NCBI GenBank assembly: GCA_036401395.1
Contig: DASWUZ010000028.1
Span: forward strand, 1 to 8,162
Length of the DNA stretch: 8,162 nt
Source: DASWUZ01 sp036401395
GTDB taxonomy: Bacteria > Acidobacteriota > Terriglobia > Terriglobales > Acidobacteriaceae
Reading direction: 5' to 3'
Shown here in pieces: positions 1-6,398 of the stretch. Positions within the stretch are counted from its first letter, which is position 1; each line of letters opens with the position of its first letter. The notes below the pieces were generated by a model. It saw only the letters and a program-made list of their open reading frames with translations, was not told the origin of the DNA and did no database searches. A program made the position numbers and the translations under genes.

Positions 1-543
1 CTGATGACTGTAGGTCCCGCCATTGGAGTGGCCATAGCTGCCTCCCCCGTAACTTCCGCGGTTTCCATAGTTGCCGCTGCCGTAATTGCCGCGGTTTCCG
101 TAATTTCCGCCGCTATAGTTGCGCTGAGGAATCCCACCGCGCGGGTCAGAATAGTGGTTTGAATAACCGCCACGATTGCCATAGCCGCGACCGTCTCTGT
201 CGCCGTATCCGCCACGATATCCGTATCTGCCACGATATCCATAGCCGCCGCGGTACCCATACCCGCCGCGCCATCCGTACCCGTGATACCACGGGCCAGC
301 ACCAATGAAGATGCCACCGACAAACCAGTCAGGGCCGTAGAATCCATAGGGCGCGCAGGCATAAGGATAATAGTTGTAGTAGCCATACGAACAGACGGGG
401 GCCGCATACTCGGGGCCGTAACCGTAGTCATCGCCGTAGCTTACGCCCGCACCAACATCTACCCCAACCGAGACCTGGGCCTGGGCCAGACCTATGGGAA
501 CCGCCAGCATGCTCAAAACCAATAAAGAACGCAAGATTCGCAT
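1..543 (-). CDS. Secreted Gly/Tyr/Arg-rich low-complexity protein, 3' end cut by the window edge
   Basis: The frame stays open for 181 codons from an ATG at 541-543 to the window edge, so the C-terminus is missing. The start is well supported: GAGGAGG lies at 549-555 on the minus strand, five bases before the ATG. Residues 1-23 form a typical signal peptide: Arg near the N-terminus, a Leu/Val/Met-rich core, then Leu-Ala-Gln-Ala with likely cleavage before Gln23. The protein is therefore exported. After a short acidic stretch, residues 49-74 are aromatic and carry two cysteines (C51, C63) that could form a disulfide. From about residue 82 the protein is almost only Gly, Tyr, Arg, Asn and Ser: four hexapeptides of the form G(Y/W)RG(G/R)Y at 90-113, then two GNYGNRG units at 146-152 and 157-163. 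I know no enzyme domain here. I recall similar Cys/Tyr/Gly-rich secreted proteins annotated as hypothetical in Acidobacteria. A structural or surface/matrix role is only a guess. The next gene, murC, is divergent. Confidence 0.85.
   Translation of the reverse strand, partial: MRILRSLLVLSMLAVPIGLAQAQVSVGVDVGAGVSYGDDYGYGPEYAAPVCSYGYYNYYPYACAPYGFYGPDWFVGGIFIGAGPWYHGYGWRGGYGYRGGYGYRGRYGYRGGYGDRDGRGYGNRGGYSNHYSDPRGGIPQRNYSGGNYGNRGNYGSGNYGNRGSYGGGSYGHSNGGTYSHQ
205..276 (-). repeat. Four-unit 18-bp tandem repeat inside the secreted protein gene
   Basis: Four consecutive 18-base units (205-222, 223-240, 241-258, 259-276) encode the hexapeptides at residues 90-113. Units 205-222 and 223-240 differ at one base out of 18. 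The other two have drifted, mostly at codon third positions and the first Tyr/Trp codon, while keeping the Gly-x-Arg-Gly-x-Tyr pattern. The near identity of one neighbouring pair suggests a recent duplication. The period is a multiple of three, so gain or loss of units keeps the frame. Confidence 0.8.
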
Positions 544-860
544 GTTTGCCTCCTCGTCTTCGCGGCCTCTTTATGTCGAAAAGCGGCCCGAATGACGCGA
601 CTCTCAAAGTGATGCTCTGCACGGCCCGAGAGTCTCCCATTACTAACGTTTCGCCGGAAATAAAGTTGCGCTAATGCAGACCTGCCTTTAGCCGACAGCG
701 GCGGGCGTAGGAAAGGCACCATCCCTCGCTGTTCCGTTGCCAGTCTATGAGATTTGAACCGGGGATCACGCCCCACCCTTCTTCTCGAATCAGTTCAACG
801 CGCCGGCCTTGCTGATAGAGTGAACATGGCACGCGCCCGATTCTGTGGCCCAAACCCTCA
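544..860. other. Divergent intergenic region with one long-armed inverted repeat, no secure gene
   Basis: These 317 bases separate the minus-strand secreted protein gene from plus-strand murC and must hold promoters for both. I cannot place a convincing -35/-10 pair for either. A perfect 7-base inverted repeat, GACTCTC at 599-605 and GAGAGTC at 628-634, has a 22-base spacer and lies 50-90 bases upstream of the secreted protein start. It could be an operator or a leader hairpin. A 60-codon minus-strand frame (671-853, TTG start) is open, but I do not recognise it and see no ribosome binding site, so I do not call it. Confidence 0.6.
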
Positions 861-2303
861 ATGTTTGCAAAAGCGCAGCGCGTTCACTTTATAGGCATTG
901 GCGGCATTGGCATGAGCGGGATCGCCGAGATCCTGCTTACCCTCGGCTACCCCGTCTCCGGCTCCGACCTGCGCCGAACCAGCGTCACCGAACGCCTTGC
1001 AGGCCTGGGCGCCACGGTCTTCGAGGGCCACGCAGCCGCCTACGTCGTCGGCAGCGGCGTTATCGTCGCGAGCTCCGCGGTCAACGAGCAAAACCCTGAG
1101 GTCATCGAGGCCCGCGCGCGAAAAATCCCCGTCATCCAGCGCGCCGAAATGCTAGCCGAGCTCATGCGCCTGAAATACGGCATCGCCGTCGCGGGGATGC
1201 ACGGCAAGACAACGACCACCTCCATGATCGCCTCGGTACTCGCCTCCGGTGGCCTCGACCCCACCGTCGTTGTCGGCGGCCGCGTCGATACTCTCGGATC
1301 GAACGCCCGTCTCGGCAAATCCCAATACCTCGTCGCGGAAGCGGACGAGAGCGACCGCTCCTTCCTGAAGCTTTCGCCCATCCTCGCCGTGGTCACCAAC
1401 CTCGATCGCGAACACATGGATTGCTACCGTGACATGGCCGACGTCGAAGACGCATTCGTCGAGTTCATGAATAAGGTGCCGTTCTACGGGAGCTGTATCG
1501 CCTGCGCCGACGATGCGCGCCTCATGGCGATACTGCCCCGCGTGCGCCGCCGCGTCTTCACTTATGGAATGACCGCCGAGGCCGACTTCGTGGTGCGCAT
1601 GCTCCCGGCCGTATCAATCACCGCCAATGACGTGGTGGCTCCCCATACCGTCGTCCGCTCCCGCTTTGAAGTGGCAGCGGCCGGCTCGGTCCTCGGTCCT
1701 TTTGAGCTGCACGTGCCCGGCAAGCATAACGTGCTCAACGCGACCGCCGCCGTCGCCATCGCAACTCAGCTCGACCTCAAGTCCGACAAGATCGCCCAGG
1801 GTCTTCGCGCTTTCAGTGGAGTAGACCGCCGTTTCGAAGTCAAGGAGTGCGTCGGCGGCGTCACCGTCATCGACGACTACGGGCACCATCCCACCGAGAT
1901 TCGCGCCACCCTCCGCGCCGCGCGGGAATGCGGTTACACCCGCATCCACGTAATTTTCCAGCCCCACCGCTACAGCCGAACACGCGATCTGCTGCCCGAG
2001 TTTGCCGCCTCATTTTCCGCCGCCGATACCATCCAAATCCTCGACATCTACGCCGCCAGCGAAGAGCCTATTCCAGGTATTTCGGCGGAGAATCTGGTGG
2101 AGTCTATTCGCCAGTCAGGCGGCCGGAGCGGCATCTACCACGCCTCCTCATTTGAAGCCGCAGCGGATAGGGTCTGTAAGGCTGCGCGTCCGGGCGATGC
2201 TGTGCTCACGCTGGGAGCCGGAAGCGTGTCCCAGGTCTCTGGGCTGGTGCTTCAAGTTCTTCGAACTACCCATTCGGCTGAAGTCGCTACTGCATCCACG
2301 TGA
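861..2303 (+). CDS. murC: UDP-N-acetylmuramate-L-alanine ligase (MurC)
   Basis: MurC adds L-alanine to UDP-N-acetylmuramic acid using ATP, the first amino-acid step of peptidoglycan stem peptide synthesis in the cytoplasm. The 480-residue length is normal. All three Mur ligase domains are present. The N-terminal UDP-binding Rossmann fold has GIGGIGMSGIAE at 12-23. The central ATPase has the P-loop GMHGKTTTT at 112-120, EADESDRSF at 160-168, TNLDREHMD at 179-187 and PGKHNVLNATAA at 286-297. The C-terminal domain has VDRRFE at 321-326, DDYGHHPTEI at 338-347, FQPHRYSRT at 366-374 and LGAGS at 451-455. The GIGGIGMSG motif separates it from the recycling paralogue Mpl. The ATG at 861 puts the first beta strand at residue 7, as expected, but the ribosome binding site is weak; a GTG at 845 is in another frame. 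It lacks the usual murG and ftsQ neighbours. It ends one base from the convergent oxidoreductase gene. GC is clearly higher than in the glycosyltransferase genes: 38-43 of 60 bases in three blocks counted. Confidence 0.97.
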   Translation: MFAKAQRVHFIGIGGIGMSGIAEILLTLGYPVSGSDLRRTSVTERLAGLGATVFEGHAAAYVVGSGVIVASSAVNEQNPEVIEARARKIPVIQRAEMLAELMRLKYGIAVAGMHGKTTTTSMIASVLASGGLDPTVVVGGRVDTLGSNARLGKSQYLVAEADESDRSFLKLSPILAVVTNLDREHMDCYRDMADVEDAFVEFMNKVPFYGSCIACADDARLMAILPRVRRRVFTYGMTAEADFVVRMLPAVSITANDVVAPHTVVRSRFEVAAAGSVLGPFELHVPGKHNVLNATAAVAIATQLDLKSDKIAQGLRAFSGVDRRFEVKECVGGVTVIDDYGHHPTEIRATLRAARECGYTRIHVIFQPHRYSRTRDLLPEFAASFSAADTIQILDIYAASEEPIPGISAENLVESIRQSGGRSGIYHASSFEAAADRVCKAARPGDAVLTLGAGSVSQVSGLVLQVLRTTHSAEVATAST

Positions 2304-2304
2304 T

Positions 2305-3213
2305 TCAGATCGTGAGGACGATCTTGCCGCCGGCCCCGCCGCTCTCCGCGAGGCGGTGGGCCTCCTGAATCTCCTCCAGCTTCATGACTCGCGCGATGGG
2401 GATTGAGAATTCGCCGCGGGCTATGTCGTCTGCGAGTTGATAGAGCCGCGAAGCATCGGACTGCGCCATGAACGCCTCAACACGAATATCGTGCTCACGC
2501 GCCCCTTTCGGCTCGCCGAGCACGGAGCCGAGCACGCCGCCGCTGCGCAATGCCTTGAAGAGCCGCTCGATCGTCGCCCCACCTACTGTATCGGCGATGG
2601 CGTCTAGGTCGCGCAACCGGGCGATCTCTTCTTCGCTATCGAGGTCGACGACGCCATCGACCGGCAGTTTGGCCGCCTCATCCTTTTGCGCGGTGCGAAC
2701 TCCGGCAAGCACCCGGGCCTGATGCTGGCGGGCAACATGGACAGCGGAACGTCCTACGCTGCCGAGCGCGCCCGTCACCAGCACCGTCTGTCCCGCGCGA
2801 ATCTTGATCGCGCACTCGATCAACTGCGAACCAGTGATCGAAATCAGCGGGACCGCGGCTGCCTTCACAAAGTCGAGCCCTTCAGGAATCGGCGAGAGTA
2901 CGTCCGCCTTGGCAACGGTGTACTCGGCGTAAGTGCGATTGGCTAGCGCCATCACCCGCATCCCCTTGGGGAAGCCGGTCACCGAAGCACCTGTGGCCAC
3001 AATTTCGCCGGACAAATCTCGCCCGAGGATGGCAGGGAAGTCGATCGGCATGCGCGCCTTCGCCGCTCCGCTCCGCAACTTGTAGTCGATAGGATTGATG
3101 CTCGTGGCGTGCATGCGTACCAGAACTTCAGCGTCGCTGCATTCCGGGATGTCGGTGTCTTCATACCGCAACTTCTCCGGCCCGCCGTACTCGTAAAGCA
3201 TGACTGCTTTCAT
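2305..3213 (-). CDS. NAD(P)H-dependent quinone oxidoreductase-like MDR protein (zinc-free)
   Basis: A 302-residue medium-chain dehydrogenase/reductase of the quinone oxidoreductase/zeta-crystallin branch. Such enzymes reduce quinones, enones or other activated carbonyls with NADPH in the cytoplasm. The N-terminal GroES-like domain (about 1-120) shows SINPIDYK at 38-45 and PAILGRDLSGEIVATG at 60-75. The nucleotide-binding domain follows, with VLVTGALGSVG at 144-154 forming the dinucleotide loop and an Arg at 173 that could favour NADPH. Residues 206-302 match the short zinc-binding-dehydrogenase C-terminal type (DTVGG at 208-212, Gly-Lys-Ile-Val-Leu near the end). The cysteine/histidine ligands of zinc alcohol dehydrogenases are absent. 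GGAGGA at 3224-3229 lies ten bases before the ATG. It is 83 bases downstream of the aminotransferase on the same strand, so co-transcription is likely. Its stop abuts that of murC. The substrate cannot be deduced; many paralogues exist in soil bacteria. Confidence 0.92.
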   Translation of the reverse strand: MKAVMLYEYGGPEKLRYEDTDIPECSDAEVLVRMHATSINPIDYKLRSGAAKARMPIDFPAILGRDLSGEIVATGASVTGFPKGMRVMALANRTYAEYTVAKADVLSPIPEGLDFVKAAAVPLISITGSQLIECAIKIRAGQTVLVTGALGSVGRSAVHVARQHQARVLAGVRTAQKDEAAKLPVDGVVDLDSEEEIARLRDLDAIADTVGGATIERLFKALRSGGVLGSVLGEPKGAREHDIRVEAFMAQSDASRLYQLADDIARGEFSIPIARVMKLEEIQEAHRLAESGGAGGKIVLTI

Positions 3214-3231
3214 CGCGTAATGGTCCTCCAG

Positions 3232-3241
3232 ATCTTAAGAT
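3232..3241. promoter_or_regulatory. 10-bp palindrome upstream of the oxidoreductase gene
   Basis: ATCTTAAGAT is a perfect palindrome located just upstream of the ribosome binding site (3224-3229) of the minus-strand oxidoreductase gene, within the 83-base gap after the aminotransferase. It could be part of an operator for an internal promoter. It is short and single, so chance is a fair alternative. A 6-base inverted repeat (3263-3268 with 3289-3294, 20-base spacer) lies nearer the aminotransferase stop. Confidence 0.25.
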
Positions 3242-3296
3242 GCATTGCGGATGTAACGCGCAGACGGGTGCGTCGGAGGTCAGTTTGGCCCGTCCT

Positions 3297-4658
3297 TCAG
3301 CTTGTCTCGGTAACAGCGGCGTCAGCTATGGTTAGCGCCTGGTCTAGCGCTGCTACACCTAAATTTATCTCTTCTTTGGTGATAATCAGCGGGGGAGCTA
3401 CAACGATATGGCTGATCCATCCTTGCACTGCGACTCCGAGCTTCAAGGCGGCGGCAGTTACCTGATCGACGACCAGCGACTTACCTCCAACTTTATCGGC
3501 CATCGTGTTGAACGGTGCTTTGGTATGCCGGTCGGTTACTAAGTCGATTGCCCAGAACATGCCCAGACCGCGTACTTCGCCGATAGATGGGTGCTTGTGA
3601 CGGAGGTTGTGTAACTGTTCGCCCAGGTACCCGCCTACTTCTTTAGCGCGATTGATCAAGTCGAGGCGCTGCATCTCGTGGATTGTCGCAACCGCAGGGG
3701 CCAGGGTTAAAGGATGCGCTTCATACGTATGGCCGTGCGAGAAGTAATGGTCGTCGAAGTATGCTGCGATCTTGCCATTAGTCGCGCAGAGGCCGAGCGG
3801 AACATAGGCTGAGGTAATTCCCTTAGCTGTGACGAGGATGTCGGGCGTGACGCCCCAGTGGTCCATCGCGAACCACTCGCCGGTGCGCCCCCAGCCGGAC
3901 ATAACTTCGTCGGCAATGAGCAGCACGCCGCGGCGGTCGGAAATCTCCCGCAGGCGCGGCATGTATTCAGGGGGCGGTATCAGCACGCCATTTGTCCCCA
4001 CCACTGGTTCGACGATCACCGCAGCCACATCGCTCTCGTTGGCGATCATGTGTTCGAGATAGTCAACGCAGGCGATGTTGCAGGCCGGGTAAGTATGCTT
4101 GATCGGGCAATCGTAGCAGTTGACCTCAGGCGCGAAAACAAACCCCTGCCCCTTACCACCCGGCTCCATCGCCCAGCGGCGCGGGTCTCCGGTGGCGCCA
4201 ATCGATCCCGAAGTTGACCCGTGGTAGGAGCGATATCGCGCGACGACTTTCGTTTTGCCGGTATACATGCGGGCAATTTTGAAGGCGGCTTCGTTCGCCT
4301 CGGTGCCCGATGTGGTGAAGAAAAATTTGTTCAGCCCCTGGGGCACTACCTCGAGCAGCAGATGGCTCAACTCGGCGCGGGCATCGGTCGCATAGCCAGG
4401 CATCGCGTAGGCCAGCTTGCGCGCCTGCTCTTCAATGGCCCGAATCACTGCCGGATTCTTATGTCCCAAATTGACGCACATCAACTGCGATGAGAAGTCG
4501 AGGTAACGCTTTCCGCCTCCGTCGGTAAAAAAGCAGCCCTCGGCGTCGACAATATGCAGCGGATTCCAATTCTTCTGAAATCTCCAGGTACCGTAGTTAT
4601 AGGTCTTGGTCCATTCCACGGCTTGTTGGGTGGTGATGGAAGGCATCGTCTCGCTCAT
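3297..4658 (-). CDS. Class III PLP-dependent aminotransferase, taurine/beta-alanine-pyruvate-like
   Basis: A 453-residue fold-type I aminotransferase of class III, the omega-transaminase group, which moves amino groups from amines or omega-amino acids to an oxo acid such as pyruvate. PLP-site motifs are complete: SGTEANE at 117-123 (phosphate cup), YHG at 145-147 (ring stacking), EPVVG at 217-221, LIADEVMSGWGRTG at 247-260 with Asp250 for the pyridine nitrogen, Lys279 in TAKG as the Schiff-base lysine, and HGHTYEAHPL at 309-318, whose Thr contacts PLP phosphate of the partner subunit. RGLGMFWAIDL at 363-373 holds the conserved Arg that often binds the substrate carboxylate. Four cysteines at 181, 184, 193 and 197 form a C-x2-C-x8-C-x3-C cluster, which I recall from the taurine-pyruvate-like subgroup. 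The length is normal. The first ATG is used; GGGAG lies about 13 bases upstream, so Met5 is a possible alternative. It probably leads a two-gene unit with the downstream oxidoreductase. The exact substrate is unknown. Confidence 0.93.
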   Translation of the reverse strand: MSETMPSITTQQAVEWTKTYNYGTWRFQKNWNPLHIVDAEGCFFTDGGGKRYLDFSSQLMCVNLGHKNPAVIRAIEEQARKLAYAMPGYATDARAELSHLLLEVVPQGLNKFFFTTSGTEANEAAFKIARMYTGKTKVVARYRSYHGSTSGSIGATGDPRRWAMEPGGKGQGFVFAPEVNCYDCPIKHTYPACNIACVDYLEHMIANESDVAAVIVEPVVGTNGVLIPPPEYMPRLREISDRRGVLLIADEVMSGWGRTGEWFAMDHWGVTPDILVTAKGITSAYVPLGLCATNGKIAAYFDDHYFSHGHTYEAHPLTLAPAVATIHEMQRLDLINRAKEVGGYLGEQLHNLRHKHPSIGEVRGLGMFWAIDLVTDRHTKAPFNTMADKVGGKSLVVDQVTAAALKLGVAVQGWISHIVVAPPLIITKEEINLGVAALDQALTIADAAVTETS

Positions 4659-5181
4659 GCAGTGATGTTGGCTCCCGAAGAGTGTGCGCTGCGAACGCAG
4701 CAGCAGGGCCCAGTCTAATGGAACCGAGCGCGTTCATGGTAGTGGTTCGACTTTTCGCGCAAGTCCGCCGACCCAGCCGCCGATATAGTGGTCGTTTGGT
4801 CGTGGTGGTCCGCGCCGGCAATAAATTGAACGACGGGTCGCAGAAATCCGCGAACATTTCGAGCCGCCGCCGACGCTCTCAGGAAGGGAAATGAGGAACG
4901 AAGACGCTCCGCGGTGTAGTAGTATGGGAAGAACATCGCAGGTCCCCAATTGCTGCCGATCTGTTTCAGGTCGCTAAACCCTATGAAGCTTCGCGACCGA
5001 CATGGGCGCGTCGTATCGGATCGCAACTGGCACTCAACCTTTGAGTGCAGCTTCGAAGTAACTCGAATTCTTGAGTTTGATAGTCACTAGATAGCATTCA
5101 ATCTTCTGGCAGGAGCAGGCGGGCAAACGGCCGGGCTGTAGTGGTCCCCGAAAACCCAGTCGTTGGGCAGGTCTTTCTAAC
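4659..5181. other. Long divergent intergenic region between aminotransferase and glycosyltransferase genes
   Basis: These 523 bases lie between divergent genes and contain no frame I recognise. The left part (about 4735-4830) is rich in GT-GG runs on the plus strand. A 6-base inverted repeat (GGTCGC 4969-4974, GCGACC 4993-4998) has an 18-base spacer. The right part holds the dyad cluster described separately. A 28-codon frame at 4891-4977 follows AGGAAGGGAA but looks random. The region is long enough for two promoters plus regulatory sites. I cannot fix a promoter with confidence; TTGAGT at 5071-5076 or TTGATA at 5077-5082 are possible -35 boxes, with only poor -10 matches after them. Confidence 0.55.
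5030..5077. promoter_or_regulatory. Cluster of three dyad-symmetric sites, putative tandem operator
   Basis: Within 48 bases there are three inverted repeats. Site 1 is GCACTCAA (5030-5037), a 3-base spacer, then TTGAGTGC (5041-5048), a perfect match. Site 2 is the palindrome CTTCGAAG (5051-5058). Site 3 is AACTCGA (5060-5066), a 4-base spacer, then TTGAGTT (5071-5077), with one mismatch between arms. Sites 1 and 3 share the half-site ACTC(A/G)A/TTGAGT and their centres are about 29-30 bases apart, close to three helical turns. They lie 105-150 bases before the glycosyltransferase start. This looks like a two-site operator for a dimeric regulator. Site 1 could instead fold as an RNA hairpin, but no T-run follows, so a terminator is unlikely. 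Confidence 0.5.
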
Positions 5182-6360
5182 ATGAGCGATCGGCGAATAC
5201 AGATGGAAAAGGCTGTTCTTTCTGACATGGAAACTACCGTCTACGAGAGTATTCCACCAAGCGATAAAGCTCCCATCGAACTTACAATTGTGATTCCCAC
5301 TTATAACGAGCGGCAAAATGTGCCACTTTTAATCGACAAGTTGGAACTGTCCCTTCAGGGAATTGAATGGGAAGTCATCTATGTCGACGACAACTCTCCG
5401 GATGGGACCTCGGACGTGGTGCGCTCCATCGCTAGAACTAACCCCCGAGTTCGATCAATTGAACGGATTGGGCGTCGCGGCCTGGCCTCGGCGTGCATCG
5501 AGGGGATGATGGCTTCTCCTGCCCCCTACATCGCTGTGATGGACGCGGACCTGCAGCACGATGAGGCAGTGCTGCCGGAGATGCTGCGCAAAATCGAGAG
5601 CGAGAAGCTGGATGTTGTGATCGCCAGTCGCCGCATCGCTGGCGGCAGCATGGGCGAGTTTGCAAAAGACCGAGTAAAACTCAGTGACATGGGAACTCGC
5701 GTGAGCAGGATTGTATGCCGATGCGAAGTGAGCGACTCGATGAGCGGGTTCTTCATCGTCGAGGCCAAGTTCTTTCGCAGTGTGGTGCCGCGGCTTACTG
5801 GTTCCGGATTCAAAATTCTTGTGGACGTGCTGGCCTCAAGCCCGACCATACCGCGCGCCGGCGAAGTACCTTATCGTTTTCGCAACAGGGAACTGGGTGA
5901 GAGCAAGCTGGACGTCAATGTTCAGTTGGAGTATGTCTTCCTGATCATTGATAAGTTGATTGGTAAATGGGTGCCTACCCGCTTCGTACTATATATGCTG
6001 GTCGGTGCGCTCGGCGTTCTAGTGCATTTGGCTGTGCTCGCTCCGCTGTATCTAAATCATCGCCATCACTTCTGGCAGGCACAGGTGATCGCCACGGTTG
6101 CGGCAATGACCTTCAACTTCCTCTTGAACAATGTAGTTACTTTTCGAGATCGAAAGCTGCGCGGCAGACGCCTGATAACCGGCCTGATTACGTTCTATCT
6201 AGCATGTTCGCTGGGCGCTGCGATTAATGTGACGTTCGCAAGCATGCTCATGACTCACGGTATGCCCTGGTATTTAGCAGGAACGCTAGGGACTGGGATC
6301 AGTTCGGTCTGGAACTATGGCGTTAATACCGTGCTCACCTGGCGGCGTAGCAAACGATAA
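5182..6360 (+). CDS. Polyprenyl-phosphate sugar synthase-like GT2 fused to a GtrA membrane domain
   Basis: A 392-residue two-domain protein. Residues 34-250 are a family 2 glycosyltransferase of the dolichol-phosphate mannose synthase type: VIPTYNERQNVP at 37-48, YVDDNSPDGT at 67-76, the metal/nucleotide-sugar motif DADLQHDE at 121-128, DSMSGFF at 185-191, GFKILVD at 209-215 and VPYRFRNRELGESKL at 229-243. Residues about 262-388 are a GtrA-like domain with four predicted membrane helices (267-288, 297-318, 332-356, 362-385) and FNFLLNNVVTFR at 311-322. The same architecture is known from archaeal dolichol-phosphate mannose synthase. It should move a sugar from a nucleotide sugar to a polyprenyl phosphate on the cytoplasmic face; which sugar is unknown. 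The ATG at 5182 has GGCAGG about ten bases upstream. Met8 and Met16 are alternatives, since the first 30 residues are non-conserved. It is followed 38 bases later by a GT87 gene, probably in one operon. GC is lower than in murC. Confidence 0.92.
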   Translation: MSDRRIQMEKAVLSDMETTVYESIPPSDKAPIELTIVIPTYNERQNVPLLIDKLELSLQGIEWEVIYVDDNSPDGTSDVVRSIARTNPRVRSIERIGRRGLASACIEGMMASPAPYIAVMDADLQHDEAVLPEMLRKIESEKLDVVIASRRIAGGSMGEFAKDRVKLSDMGTRVSRIVCRCEVSDSMSGFFIVEAKFFRSVVPRLTGSGFKILVDVLASSPTIPRAGEVPYRFRNRELGESKLDVNVQLEYVFLIIDKLIGKWVPTRFVLYMLVGALGVLVHLAVLAPLYLNHRHHFWQAQVIATVAAMTFNFLLNNVVTFRDRKLRGRRLITGLITFYLACSLGAAINVTFASMLMTHGMPWYLAGTLGTGISSVWNYGVNTVLTWRRSKR

Positions 6361-6398
6361 GCGGTCTAATACTGACTAATGCGGCGGAGGTTGTTCCG

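Noticed and set aside
283..525. 80-codon plus-strand frame opposite the secreted protein gene
   Set aside because: The opposite strand has a signal peptide, a strong ribosome binding site and repeat-encoded protein over the same bases.
751..763. A tRNA T-loop-like string (GGTTCAAATC on the minus strand)
   Set aside because: The bases on either side cannot pair to form a T stem, and no acceptor, D or anticodon arm can be folded around it.
1040..1967. Long frames opposite murC on the minus strand
   Set aside because: They are antisense frames kept open by high GC at third positions of murC, whose motifs are complete and in order.
861..2303. Assignment as Mpl, the murein tripeptide ligase
   Set aside because: The N-terminal GIGGIGMSGIAE motif and overall length are those of MurC; Mpl has a different Gly-rich motif.
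4891..4977. 28-codon plus-strand frame after AGGAAGGGAA
   Set aside because: Very short, with scattered Cys, Arg and Ser, no motif and no link to a neighbour; such a start signal is expected by chance in 500 bases.
4969..4998. 6-base inverted repeat GGTCGC/GCGACC with an 18-base spacer
   Set aside because: Short arms and a long spacer are common by chance in GC-rich DNA, and it shares no half-site with the dyads at 5030-5077.
4715..5026. 103-codon minus-strand frame in the long intergenic region
   Set aside because: His/Arg/Ser-rich product with no domain, no ribosome binding site, and codon use unlike the adjacent genes.
5030..5048. Hairpin GCACTCAA/TTGAGTGC as a rho-independent terminator
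   Set aside because: No T-run follows on either strand, no gene ends nearby, and the second similar dyad fits an operator better.
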